From Prosthecobacter sp. (GTDB taxonomy: Bacteria > Verrucomicrobiota > Verrucomicrobiia > Verrucomicrobiales > Verrucomicrobiaceae), in NCBI GenBank assembly GCA_019186985.1, contig JABARQ010000039.1, positions 43,596 to 107,595 of the forward strand: 64,000 nt of DNA. Direction: 5' to 3'. Under the pieces are notes generated by a model. The model did no database searches and was not told the DNA's origin. It was given only the letters and a program-made list of their open reading frames with translations. The position numbers and the translations under genes are program-made. How positions within the stretch are numbered: the stretch's first letter is position 1; the number at the start of each line of letters is the position of its first letter. Of this stretch, positions 22,282 to 30,272 are shown piece after piece.

Positions 22282-23439
22282 TCAGCCCCCTCTTCTTCCT
22301 GGCGGCGGCTGGGCAGCCCGTTCGCCGTCCTCGCGGACCGAGCTGCGGATCTCCTCCATCTCGCGGAGCTTGGCGCGGAAGGGTTCGGGCACGGCGGCGC
22401 GCTCCTCCTCGGTGTTCACCGGCCATTCCTTCGGTTCACCATCCCTGGGCTTCACGCTGAAGACGGCGCGCTCGCCCTCCTTGCTGAGACGGTAGATGCC
22501 GCTGTCATCGCTGCGGGTGATGCTGGCGCTTTCGTGATATTCCCGGCGCTCCGAACGGTGCACCTCGCCCTGCCCGCCACGCGAAGGCGGAGGCATGTCG
22601 CGGGGACCGTCCATGCGGCGGCCTTCGCCGTCTGGAGGACCTCCCGGGCCGCGCTCGCGCTGATGCATGTCCGGGCGGCGGCCATCGTGTCCGCGCCAGC
22701 CGTCGCGTCCCTCACGAGGCAGGTCAAAGTTGGGCGGCATCGGCATCGGGCCTTCCCTGCCCTCCCGGGCCCACTTCTGCACCTGCTCCTGGTATTCACG
22801 CATCTGAAGCTGGAAATTTTCGAGGCGTTCACGCCATTCATCACCGCCCCGGCTGAAGCCACCTCCCGCCCAGGGCGGCATCATCGGCATGAAACCGCCG
22901 CGCGGACGCCCTTCCTCCTCGATGCGCGCCATGCGTTCGCCAATCTTCACGCCCACCTGCTTCTGCTGGCCGCCGGTGATGATCGTGAGGTTGACGATGT
23001 CCTCCTTCTTGCGGCTGCGCACCAGGGTCTGGAGCTGCTCCATGTTCACCAGCCTTTGATCCTCGAACAAGACCAGGACATCATGCTCCTTGAGCCCTGC
23101 CGTCTGGGCCGGCGAATCCGGCATCACTTCGACGACCTGGAGGCCGAAGCCTTCCGCGAGTCCGAACTGGGCGCGCATTTCACGGCTGACCGGCCCCGTG
23201 AGCACGCCCAGGTAGGCCACGGGCCTTTCAGGGGCGCGCTCGGGCTCGCGTCCACGCTCAGGCTCACGCTCGCGGTCACCTCGTGGACGGTCCGGTGGCG
23301 GCGGCGTGCCGGGTTTGTCAGGCTGCCTGGAGGGCGGAGCCGGCGGCGGGGCGTCGCCCTTTTCCTGGGCCTTGGCAGGCAGGTTCAAAAGGACCAGAAG
23401 ACCGGCCATGAGAATCAGGACGGAGAGATGTGGTTTCAT
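22282..23439 (-). CDS. Secreted PDZ-domain protein
   Basis: 385 aa. A signal peptide (about 1-25, ending AKAQE) is followed by a Pro/Arg/Glu-rich segment (about 27-75) and one PDZ domain (about 72-165: AYLGVLTGPVSREM, VMPDSPAQTAGLKEHDVLV). The remaining 200 residues are low-complexity, rich in Arg, Gly, Pro and Glu. There is no protease domain, so it is not a DegP-type enzyme; it may recruit periplasmic targets by their C termini. It is the last gene of a cassette led by an ECF sigma factor, so it may be that sigma factor's target or sensor (inference). Confidence 0.8.
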   Translation of the reverse strand: MKPHLSVLILMAGLLVLLNLPAKAQEKGDAPPPAPPSRQPDKPGTPPPPDRPRGDREREPERGREPERAPERPVAYLGVLTGPVSREMRAQFGLAEGFGLQVVEVMPDSPAQTAGLKEHDVLVLFEDQRLVNMEQLQTLVRSRKKEDIVNLTIITGGQQKQVGVKIGERMARIEEEGRPRGGFMPMMPPWAGGGFSRGGDEWRERLENFQLQMREYQEQVQKWAREGREGPMPMPPNFDLPREGRDGWRGHDGRRPDMHQRERGPGGPPDGEGRRMDGPRDMPPPSRGGQGEVHRSERREYHESASITRSDDSGIYRLSKEGERAVFSVKPRDGEPKEWPVNTEEERAAVPEPFRAKLREMEEIRSSVREDGERAAQPPPGRRGG

Positions 23440-23494
23440 GATTGGTTAGGGCGGTAGGTTTGTTGAATCCTTGGAAAGGCGGTCATCCTGCGGT

Positions 23495-23962
23495 TCACTG
23501 GAAGGACACCGGCAGCACCACGCTGTCCTCGCGCGGCACTTCGACCGTGATGTGGGCGCCGTCACGGGGGTCGATCCAGGCCCGGCGTTCCAGCGACACG
23601 ATCTTCATGTGCTGTTCCGGCAGGCGCGAGGTTTCATTGTAGCGGATGCCCTGGTCCTGCGTGTCGACCACCTCGCGGATCGTGCTGACCGGCAGGACAG
23701 AGGGCGCCGCAGACGCGGAAGGCACGGAGGCCAGTCCGGCAGGTTCCGGAGCGGCCTGCATCAGGCTCATGACGACCACCGCAGCGGCGGCGCCAAGGGT
23801 GGTCCAGAGCATGGGCGGCAGCCAGCGCGGCGAGCGGCGTTCCGGGCGCAGCGCCCAGCGCAGGTCCTGTTCGAGGTCGCGGTTCACACGTTGCTCAAGG
23901 GCGGCGCTGGGGCGTGCGGGAGCCAGGGAGGCAAGCAGGTTTTCAAGGTCGTGGTCGTTCAT
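23495..23962 (-). CDS. Single-pass membrane protein, candidate anti-sigma factor
   Basis: 155 aa. The N-terminal 50 residues are charged and cytoplasmic, one membrane helix lies at about 53-68 (LWTTLGAAAAVVVMSLM), and the C-terminal 85 residues would be periplasmic. Its ATG overlaps the TGA of the ECF sigma gene (ATGA), the arrangement typical of sigma/anti-sigma pairs. However, the His-x3-Cys-x2-Cys zinc motif of ZAS anti-sigma factors is absent. The anti-sigma role is inferred from position and topology. Confidence 0.6.
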   Translation of the reverse strand: MNDHDLENLLASLAPARPSAALEQRVNRDLEQDLRWALRPERRSPRWLPPMLWTTLGAAAAVVVMSLMQAAPEPAGLASVPSASAAPSVLPVSTIREVVDTQDQGIRYNETSRLPEQHMKIVSLERRAWIDPRDGAHITVEVPREDSVVLPVSFQ

Positions 23963-24534
23963 GGCAGGGCCGGGGGGGCGGGTTCGAAGTTCAGCAGGTT
24001 GGCGGGCGGCGCGGGGTCGCCCAGCAGGTCATCCTTGAGAGGAGCCAGGTGTTTCTGAAGGTTGTTCAAGGCGTAACGGTAGCGTCCGGCGATGGTGTTG
24101 ATGGAGATGCCAAGGGCGGTGGCGATTTCCTGGAAGGTCAGGCCTCCCCAGAGCTTGAGGGTCACCACCTCGCGCTGGTCCTCGGGAAGCCTGGAAAGCG
24201 CCTCCGTGACAATGGCGGCGGCCTCCTTCTTCTCCGGCGGCACGTCGAAAACCGGGGCATCCTCGCCCGGCAGGGCGATGTCGCTGGCGGCCTCGCGGCG
24301 GGCACGACGGGTGTCGCTGCGGCGCAGGTCCAGGGCGATGGTGCGCACGGCGGCATAGAGGAGGGGGATGTTGTCCTTGTCCCCGTCGGGAAAACGCCGC
24401 CACCAGCGCACAAAGGCCATCTGCACCACGTCCTCCGCGTCCGCCGGACTGGGGGTGAGCTGGCGCGCATACAGGACCAGGTTGGGGGCGACCTGGTCGA
24501 AGCATTGCTTCCAGTCGAATTCAGCGGCGGCCAT
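23959..24534 (-). CDS. ECF-type RNA polymerase sigma factor
   Basis: 191 aa from ATG 24534; an upstream in-frame ATG at 24567 would add 11 residues. Region 2 is visible (LVLYARQLTPSPADAEDVVQ, then FVRWWRRF) and region 4 as a helix-turn-helix (LPEDQREVVTLKLWGG, FQEIATALGISINTIAGR). ECF factors direct transcription of small stress or envelope regulons. It leads the operon sigma - membrane protein - PDZ protein, with a 4-base overlap to the second gene. The short divergent region upstream (24535-24641) holds an imperfect palindrome but no promoter I can defend. Confidence 0.9.
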   Translation of the reverse strand: MAAAEFDWKQCFDQVAPNLVLYARQLTPSPADAEDVVQMAFVRWWRRFPDGDKDNIPLLYAAVRTIALDLRRSDTRRARREAASDIALPGEDAPVFDVPPEKKEAAAIVTEALSRLPEDQREVVTLKLWGGLTFQEIATALGISINTIAGRYRYALNNLQKHLAPLKDDLLGDPAPPANLLNFEPAPPALP

Positions 24535-24599
24535 GACGGGGGTGGAGGAATGAACAGACACCAGCATAACGACAGCCGGTGAAAGTTTTGTGTGCCCTG

Positions 24600-24615
24600 G
24601 CAGGGAATTCTCTGC
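24600..24615. promoter_or_regulatory. Imperfect 16-bp palindrome between divergent genes
   Basis: GCAGGGAATTCTCTGC has seven of eight complementary positions around GAATTC. It lies in the spacer shared by the ECF sigma gene and the LURP-one-like gene, so it could be an operator. No known regulator is matched. Confidence 0.3.
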
Positions 24616-24641
24616 TTGATTGGCCTGACGCTCCCTCCGCC

Positions 24642-25232
24642 ATGAACCATCCCCTTTTCTTCCGCTTCAAGCTGCTCGCCTTCTCCCCCCAGATCTACGT
24701 CACCGACGCCGACGGCCATGAGGTTCTCTATGTGAAGCAGAAGCTCTTCCGGCTGCGCGAGAAGGTGGAGGTCCATACCAACAGCACACGCCAGCAGCTT
24801 CTCTGCACCATCGAAGCCGACCGCATCATTGACTGGAGCGCCCGCTACACCTTCCGTGATCCCTCCGGCCGCGAACTCGGCGCCGTGGGCCGCCGCGGCA
24901 TGAGGTCTCTCTGGAGCGCCCATTACGACGTCTTCGCCCCGGGTTCACGCGAGCCGCTCTTTTCCATCCGTGAGGAAAACCCGCTGGCCAAGCTGCTTGA
25001 CGGCTTCCTGGGCGAACTGCCCATCGTCGGCCTCCTGACCTCCTTCCTTTTTCACCCCAGGTACCTCACCAGCCGCACCAACGGCACGCCCGTCATGCGC
25101 CTGACCAAGAAGCCCGCCTTTTTCGAAGGCCGCTTCCAGCTCGAAAAGCTTGGCGAGGTCAGCGAGGGCGAGGAGCTGGCCGTCATTCTTTCCTACCTGA
25201 TGATGAACCTGCTGGAGCGTCGGCGCGGCTGA
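24642..25232 (+). CDS. LURP-one-related / Tubby-like C-terminal-domain protein
   Basis: 196 aa from ATG 24642. The pattern of paired beta strands (FFRFKLLAFSPQIYVTDADG, EVLYVKQKLFRLREK, ARYTFRDPSGRELGAVGRRG) with a hydrophobic segment (PIVGLLTSFLF) resembles the LURP-one/YxjI family, a fold related to Tubby and scramblase domains. Function in bacteria is not established. Its last 50 bases overlap the 3' end of the convergent TolC-family gene. The family call rests on pattern only. Confidence 0.55.
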   Translation: MNHPLFFRFKLLAFSPQIYVTDADGHEVLYVKQKLFRLREKVEVHTNSTRQQLLCTIEADRIIDWSARYTFRDPSGRELGAVGRRGMRSLWSAHYDVFAPGSREPLFSIREENPLAKLLDGFLGELPIVGLLTSFLFHPRYLTSRTNGTPVMRLTKKPAFFEGRFQLEKLGEVSEGEELAVILSYLMMNLLERRRG

Positions 25233-26625
25233 CCCAGCCCCGCAGCTTCATCGCCGAGGCCGCCTCGTAGTCAGCCTGCGCCCGGAAGAACTCCGCCCTG
25301 GCGTCCACCTCCAGCAGCCGCGCTTCAAACGTGGCCTGCTCACGAATCTGCAGGGCCAGGAGGTCGGTGGCGCCCTGTTCAAAGCGCTTGCGCTCGGCCT
25401 CCTCCAGCTTCACCGCCAGCCCGACGTTCAGGCTGGTCATGCCAATCTGCTCATGGGCCGCCCGGATGGCGCTCCAGGCGTCGCGCACCTCGGCCACGAT
25501 GCGTTCACGCGCAAAACGTGCGTCGGCGTCCAGCCGCTGCAGCTCGGCCTGGATCACCTCCAGCCTGCCCCTGGCCTCGTTTCTCTGAAGCGGCACCCGC
25601 AGCTCGATGCCGACGGCGCTCTCCGTGCGTTCACGATCCTTGTAAGGCCCCTTACCCAGGTTTTCAGTCACGGACGCGGTCAGGTCCAGGTTGGGCAGCA
25701 GGTTGTTCCTGGCCAGGCGCTGGTCGATGTCGAACTTCGCGGCGACCAGCCGGATGCGGCGCAGCTCCGGCCGCAGCACAAACGCGTCCTGGATGTCCGG
25801 CCCAACCTTCTTTTCGTCCGGCAGCATCTGGCGGGGAAAGGCCTGTGGCAGGTGATGGCGGGCGATCACCACGGGTTCATCCTTCTGATCGCGGTAAAAG
25901 AGCGACAGCTCGATGCCTGCGGCCTCGAAGCGCCTCCGGGCCTGCACCACGGCCAGGCTGCGGCTGACCACCAGGCGCTCGTTGTCCACTTCGACGATCG
26001 GCGCGAGCTGCCCCTTTTTGACCAGCTCGGCAATCGCGTCGTCACGGTCCTCGGCAAGCCTTTCCAGCTGCTCGGTGACGCCCAGGCGCAGCCCCATGGC
26101 GACCCAGTTGAAGTAGGAGCGCGAGGCCGCGCGGACGATGTCGAGGTGCTGGCGCTGGATGAAGGGATCGGCCGCCTCCTGGTCCAGCCGCGCCTTCCAG
26201 AGGGATGCACGACGCGAGTCGATGACGCTGTCACGCAGCAGGTTCAGCCGGATGCCGGCGCGCACCTCGCCGTCGAGCTGGGTGCGGTTCTTGTCGTAAT
26301 CCGCAAGGCTTCCCGAGCTGATGCGGTAGCCGGCGAAGACGTTCCCGCCCCAGAAAGGCAGCGGCTGGTCGAGCATGAAGTCGCCGACGCTGTTGTCATA
26401 ATATCCGTTAGGCTGGAAGCTGCCGGAGGCGCGGAAGCCCAGGTCAAAGGCCCCCTGCGCCTGGCGCAGCCGGCCGGCGGCGATGTCGCGCTCGATCAGG
26501 GCGATCAGGTAGGGCGGATACTTCGAGGTGACGGATTCAAGCACCTTGTCCAGGGTGATCGGCTCCGCCCGGGCCGCAGCCAGGCCCGTGAATCCGCAGA
26601 GACAGAGAAGAAGAAGCCTTTTCAT
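25183..26625 (-). CDS. TolC-family outer-membrane efflux protein
   Basis: 480 aa with a signal peptide (LLLLCLCGFTGLAAARA). Long helical repeats with beta inserts are typical of outer-membrane-factor proteins; the residues 160-240 and 370-450 are heptad-like and rich in Ala, Glu and Arg. TolC trimers form the outer-membrane duct of type I secretion and efflux systems. It is the third gene of an operon after the ABC protein and the HlyD protein. ATG 26625 is used; a GTG at 26631 would overlap the upstream TGA by 4 bases. The 3' end overlaps the convergent LURP-one-like gene by 50 bp. Confidence 0.85.
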   Translation of the reverse strand: MKRLLLLCLCGFTGLAAARAEPITLDKVLESVTSKYPPYLIALIERDIAAGRLRQAQGAFDLGFRASGSFQPNGYYDNSVGDFMLDQPLPFWGGNVFAGYRISSGSLADYDKNRTQLDGEVRAGIRLNLLRDSVIDSRRASLWKARLDQEAADPFIQRQHLDIVRAASRSYFNWVAMGLRLGVTEQLERLAEDRDDAIAELVKKGQLAPIVEVDNERLVVSRSLAVVQARRRFEAAGIELSLFYRDQKDEPVVIARHHLPQAFPRQMLPDEKKVGPDIQDAFVLRPELRRIRLVAAKFDIDQRLARNNLLPNLDLTASVTENLGKGPYKDRERTESAVGIELRVPLQRNEARGRLEVIQAELQRLDADARFARERIVAEVRDAWSAIRAAHEQIGMTSLNVGLAVKLEEAERKRFEQGATDLLALQIREQATFEARLLEVDARAEFFRAQADYEAASAMKLRGWVSRADAPAGSSSGRKE

Positions 26626-26627
26626 GC

Positions 26628-27914
26628 TCACTTCTTATCCTCCGGTTCCTTGTCCGAGACCACGGGCGGGAAGCCGTTGATCTGACGCCAGATCTCCTTC
26701 CAGAGAGGCACCACGCCGAGCAGGATCCAGCCGTTGGCACGCACCCCCTGGCGGAGATAGCGGTTGCTCGGCCAGTCCTCGCTGCGCTCCACGCCGTCAC
26801 GCATGATCACATCGGGCCTGGGCGCCACCACGACACGGAAGCGGCCCCTGCCGTCATCCGCCGGATCAATGAACACCACCTCGCCTCCGAAGGTGCCGAC
26901 GGCGACGCTAGGCCAGCCGACGAACTGGATGGCGGGCCAGCCTTCGAACTGCAGCCTGACCTCGGAGCCCGGCACCACGGCGCCGTCAGGCCCGGCCTGC
27001 CGCGGAGTGATCAGCGGCATGTCGTTGCCGTCGAGCCACATCTCCACGAAGCGGCTTTCCGTTTCCGGAATGATCACGCAGATGGGTGAGCCGGGCCTCA
27101 GGAAGGTTCCGTCCGTGGCCTGCACGCTGAGCACGATGCCGTCTCGAGGCGACTCCACGACCTGGCGCTGGTTCTGGCTGATCTGAATCTCCAGCGTCTT
27201 GATGTCGCGCTCCGCCGTGGCGACCTCGGCCTGGGCGGTGCCCTTCTGGGCGCGGATGCCGGCGATGGTGGCGCCGAAGTCGTTTTCGGTGCGCTTCAGG
27301 TTGGCGTCCGCCGCCTTCAGGTTGGCGTCGGAGCTTTCCTGAAGCTGGCGGGCCACCTCGAAGTCACGCTCCGAGACCAGGCCCGACTTCCTCAGCTCGC
27401 TGACGCGGTTGAAGTTCAACAGCGCCGTCTCCGCCGTGATCTTTTCGGCGGCGACACGCTGCTGCGCGGCGTCAAGCGCCTGCCCCTTGGCCTGCTCCTG
27501 CTGACGGATCTGAAGCTCCAGGTCATCCACCCGCTGGGCGGCGGCGGCACGGCGCACGATGAGCGAATCATGCTGGCTACGCAGGTTGGCGAGCAGGTTG
27601 GGGTCGTTGTCCTGGATCTCGACGATGATCTCGCCCTTCTTCACGCGCTGGCCTTCGACGACATGCAGCTTGCGGACATTGCCGGAGACGGGCGCCTCGA
27701 CGTTGATCCGGCGTTCGAGGGGGTCAAAGGCGATCACCTTGCCCGTGCCGCTGACAAACTGCTGCCAGGGCAGGAACCAGATGGCGAACAGGAAGCAAAC
27801 AAAAAGGAGGGCGAGAACCCGCGCCATCAGCCTCGGCAGGCGTGAGGAGCCCGCCCGGGTGATGGCCGGGAGATGACCGAGAAGTTCGAAGGCTGAGGAA
27901 CGAGTCTGGCTCAT
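26628..27914 (-). CDS. HlyD-family periplasmic adaptor (membrane fusion) protein
   Basis: 428 aa. A membrane helix at about 31-47 (ALLFVCFLFAIWFLPW) is followed by a biotinyl-lipoyl half-motif (VEAPVSGNVRKLHVVEGQRVKKGEII), a long coiled-coil hairpin (about 105-240), the second lipoyl half (VVESPRDGIVLSV) and a beta-barrel domain. These adaptors join an inner-membrane transporter to TolC. The gene lies 3 bp after the ABC gene and next to the TolC gene, so the three are surely co-transcribed. Confidence 0.9.
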   Translation of the reverse strand: MSQTRSSAFELLGHLPAITRAGSSRLPRLMARVLALLFVCFLFAIWFLPWQQFVSGTGKVIAFDPLERRINVEAPVSGNVRKLHVVEGQRVKKGEIIVEIQDNDPNLLANLRSQHDSLIVRRAAAAQRVDDLELQIRQQEQAKGQALDAAQQRVAAEKITAETALLNFNRVSELRKSGLVSERDFEVARQLQESSDANLKAADANLKRTENDFGATIAGIRAQKGTAQAEVATAERDIKTLEIQISQNQRQVVESPRDGIVLSVQATDGTFLRPGSPICVIIPETESRFVEMWLDGNDMPLITPRQAGPDGAVVPGSEVRLQFEGWPAIQFVGWPSVAVGTFGGEVVFIDPADDGRGRFRVVVAPRPDVIMRDGVERSEDWPSNRYLRQGVRANGWILLGVVPLWKEIWRQINGFPPVVSDKEPEDKK

Positions 27915-27917
27915 GGC

Positions 27918-30167
27918 TCAATGGAAGGCGGGGTCGTCGAGGTCGATCTGCTGGCCGCACCTGGCGGCGACCAGCGGATCGCGCGTGGCGATGATCACCG
28001 TCCAGGGCAGCGCCGGATCCAGGATCACCGCCGTGAGTTCGTTCATGCTGTCGCGGTCCATGCCGTCAAAGACATCGTCGAGCAGCAGCAGCCGGGGCTT
28101 GAGCACCAGCGCCCTGGCCAGCAGGAGCCGGGTGCGCTGGCGTGACGACAGGGGCAGCCCGCCCGTCACCAGCGGCGTGTGCATGCCCAGCGGCAGGGAC
28201 ATCACATCCTCCAGAAGACCCACGGCCTGAAGGGCGCGCTGGACGTCATCCAGGCCGATGCCAGGGCGGCCGAGGCGGATGTTTTCCGCAATCGTGCCGT
28301 TCACAATGTCCTGGGTGCGGACGAGCATCACGCTGCCGCGCAGCTCCTCCAGGCACCAGGACCGCAGGTCAAAGCCGGCGATGCTGATGTGACCGCGGCT
28401 TGGATAGCGCAGGCCGAGCAAGAGGTCGAGAAGTGTCGAACAGCCGCTGCCCTGGGAGCCGGTCAGCGCGGCCCGCCCGCCGGCCGGGATGTCAAAGCCG
28501 ACACGGCTGAAGACCTCGCGGCCGTCAGGGTAGGCGTAGGCCACGTCGCGCACGCTCAGCGCCGCGCCCTCCCCCTCCAGCCTTGGGATGTCACCGTCCT
28601 CGTTTTCGATCTCGAGGTCGATCAAATGCCCGAGCTTGTCCACGGCGGCGAGGGCGTCATACCAGGCCTCGAACTTCTTCGCGAGCTTGGAGAGCGAGGC
28701 GACGATGGCACTGACGATGAGTTCGGCCGCCACCAGCTGGCCCAGAGTGAGCTGCATGTTCAGCACCAGCCAGCCGCCGACCACCAGAAGGGCCGAACTC
28801 GCAAGCACCTCCAGGAACAGAAGGCCGCAGATCTGGCGCAGCAGCACCCGGAAGTGGGCGCCGCGTGCGGTGAGGAAGCCACGCGTCAGCTGGTCCGCGC
28901 GCTGCATCGCCAGGGCATAGCCTCCCGGCCCCTTGAAGAGCCGCGGATAACGCGCCAGCTCCTCAAGCCAGTTCACCACGTCGTACTTGCAGATGCTCTC
29001 CTGGATGCTCGTGCGCACCGCACCGCGACCGAGCCCGAAGACGATGAAGGCGATGAGCAGGAGCAGCAGCAGCGAGAAGGCAAGCAGCGACGGATGATAG
29101 AATCCAAGCACCACCAGGCCGATGAAGCCGCCGAGGATCAGGTTGATGCCGTCCAGCAGCAGCAGCGCCGTGCTTTTCTGCACCGTCACCACGTCCAGGA
29201 AGCGGTTGACCATCTCCGGAGCATGAATGCCGTCGAGAGACTCCGCCTTCACGCGCGGCAGCCGGTAGGCCATGTCCGCAGCCACCCGCACAAAAATGCG
29301 GCGCTGGATGACCTCGGCGATGTAGTATTGCAGCCCGCGCATCACCGAGGACAGCAGGAGGAAGGCGAACAGCGCCACGGCGATGACCAGCAGCGCCTGC
29401 TGGAAAGGACCGCTCTGGGTTCCGAAGGCCAGGTTGGAGACCAGGGAGTTCACCGCCAGCGGCAGGGCCAGGTAAAGCACCCCGGTGATGATGCTGAAGA
29501 TGACGATCGTGCCGATGTCCTTCATCTCCGGCCGCATCAGCCCGATGAGGCGGCGCAGGGGCGGCATGTGATCGTGATGGCCGTGCTCATGGTGCTCAGC
29601 CTTCACATGAAAGGCGGGCAGAAGCTCCGCATCCTCGGCCTGCTCACCACCCCGAAGGCCCTCGGCGGGGCGTTCCGGCGTCACCACCCCCAGGTCAACC
29701 ACCTCGGAGAGATGCTTCAGGCCCAGGCGCTGCATCAACGCCTGCCTGGAGATCGTCTCGGATTCAAGCGGCGTCTCCGGACAGGAGATGCGCACCCTGA
29801 AAAAGCTGTGCCTGCGCAGGACGATCCAGCGCCCGGGATCCGGCTGCCAGACCACCATGGGCTGGTCCTCAGGCACCCGCCAGACCGCGTCGGCAAGCGG
29901 CATGCGCAGCGGCTGGATGCGCATGCCGATGACTTCCGAGGCCCGGATGAGAAGCTCCAGGGGCTCCACCCCCGATTTCCTGGCAAGCTCAACGGCGTGC
30001 ATCACCCTGCCAGGGTCGGACTGCAGGTTCAAAACCTGCGCTAAAAAGCACAGGGTCTCCGCATCATGGGCGGATGGGTCGGGAAAGGATCTTGTAGGCT
30101 CTGGGGCGGAGTCTGCAATAGCAGGCATTGGCCTATCTATACGCCTGAGATTCATTCCGGATGCCAT
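27918..30167 (-). CDS. Type I secretion-like ABC protein with degenerate ATPase motifs
   Basis: About 750 aa. The N-terminal 170 residues resemble a non-catalytic C39-like domain of type I secretion transporters, next comes an exporter membrane domain (about 220-500), then an ATPase fold. The ATPase is altered: Walker A reads GSQGSGCST (Lys to Cys, codon 28440-28442), the signature is LSSRQ instead of LSGGQ, Walker B ends in Asp-Asp (LLLLDDVFD) instead of Asp-Glu, and the switch His is Arg (ATRD). Q-loop Gln is kept. The reading frame is intact and the gene leads an operon with HlyD and TolC genes, so it is probably expressed. Start uncertain (30248, 30167, 30155 or 30128). Confidence 0.85.
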   Translation of the reverse strand: MASGMNLRRIDRPMPAIADSAPEPTRSFPDPSAHDAETLCFLAQVLNLQSDPGRVMHAVELARKSGVEPLELLIRASEVIGMRIQPLRMPLADAVWRVPEDQPMVVWQPDPGRWIVLRRHSFFRVRISCPETPLESETISRQALMQRLGLKHLSEVVDLGVVTPERPAEGLRGGEQAEDAELLPAFHVKAEHHEHGHHDHMPPLRRLIGLMRPEMKDIGTIVIFSIITGVLYLALPLAVNSLVSNLAFGTQSGPFQQALLVIAVALFAFLLLSSVMRGLQYYIAEVIQRRIFVRVAADMAYRLPRVKAESLDGIHAPEMVNRFLDVVTVQKSTALLLLDGINLILGGFIGLVVLGFYHPSLLAFSLLLLLLIAFIVFGLGRGAVRTSIQESICKYDVVNWLEELARYPRLFKGPGGYALAMQRADQLTRGFLTARGAHFRVLLRQICGLLFLEVLASSALLVVGGWLVLNMQLTLGQLVAAELIVSAIVASLSKLAKKFEAWYDALAAVDKLGHLIDLEIENEDGDIPRLEGEGAALSVRDVAYAYPDGREVFSRVGFDIPAGGRAALTGSQGSGCSTLLDLLLGLRYPSRGHISIAGFDLRSWCLEELRGSVMLVRTQDIVNGTIAENIRLGRPGIGLDDVQRALQAVGLLEDVMSLPLGMHTPLVTGGLPLSSRQRTRLLLARALVLKPRLLLLDDVFDGMDRDSMNELTAVILDPALPWTVIIATRDPLVAARCGQQIDLDDPAFH

Positions 30168-30272
30168 GATTTTTTGTCCCGGCCCGGCGTGCCTAACCTG
30201 CAGTTCAACCGCAAAGAAGCGCTGGCAGACTGCAATCTTCTGTCGCATCGGGACGTACTTTTCTCACCCCTC

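Noticed and set aside
22282..23439. HtrA-like serine protease
   Set aside because: Only the PDZ domain is present; no Ser-His-Asp protease domain.
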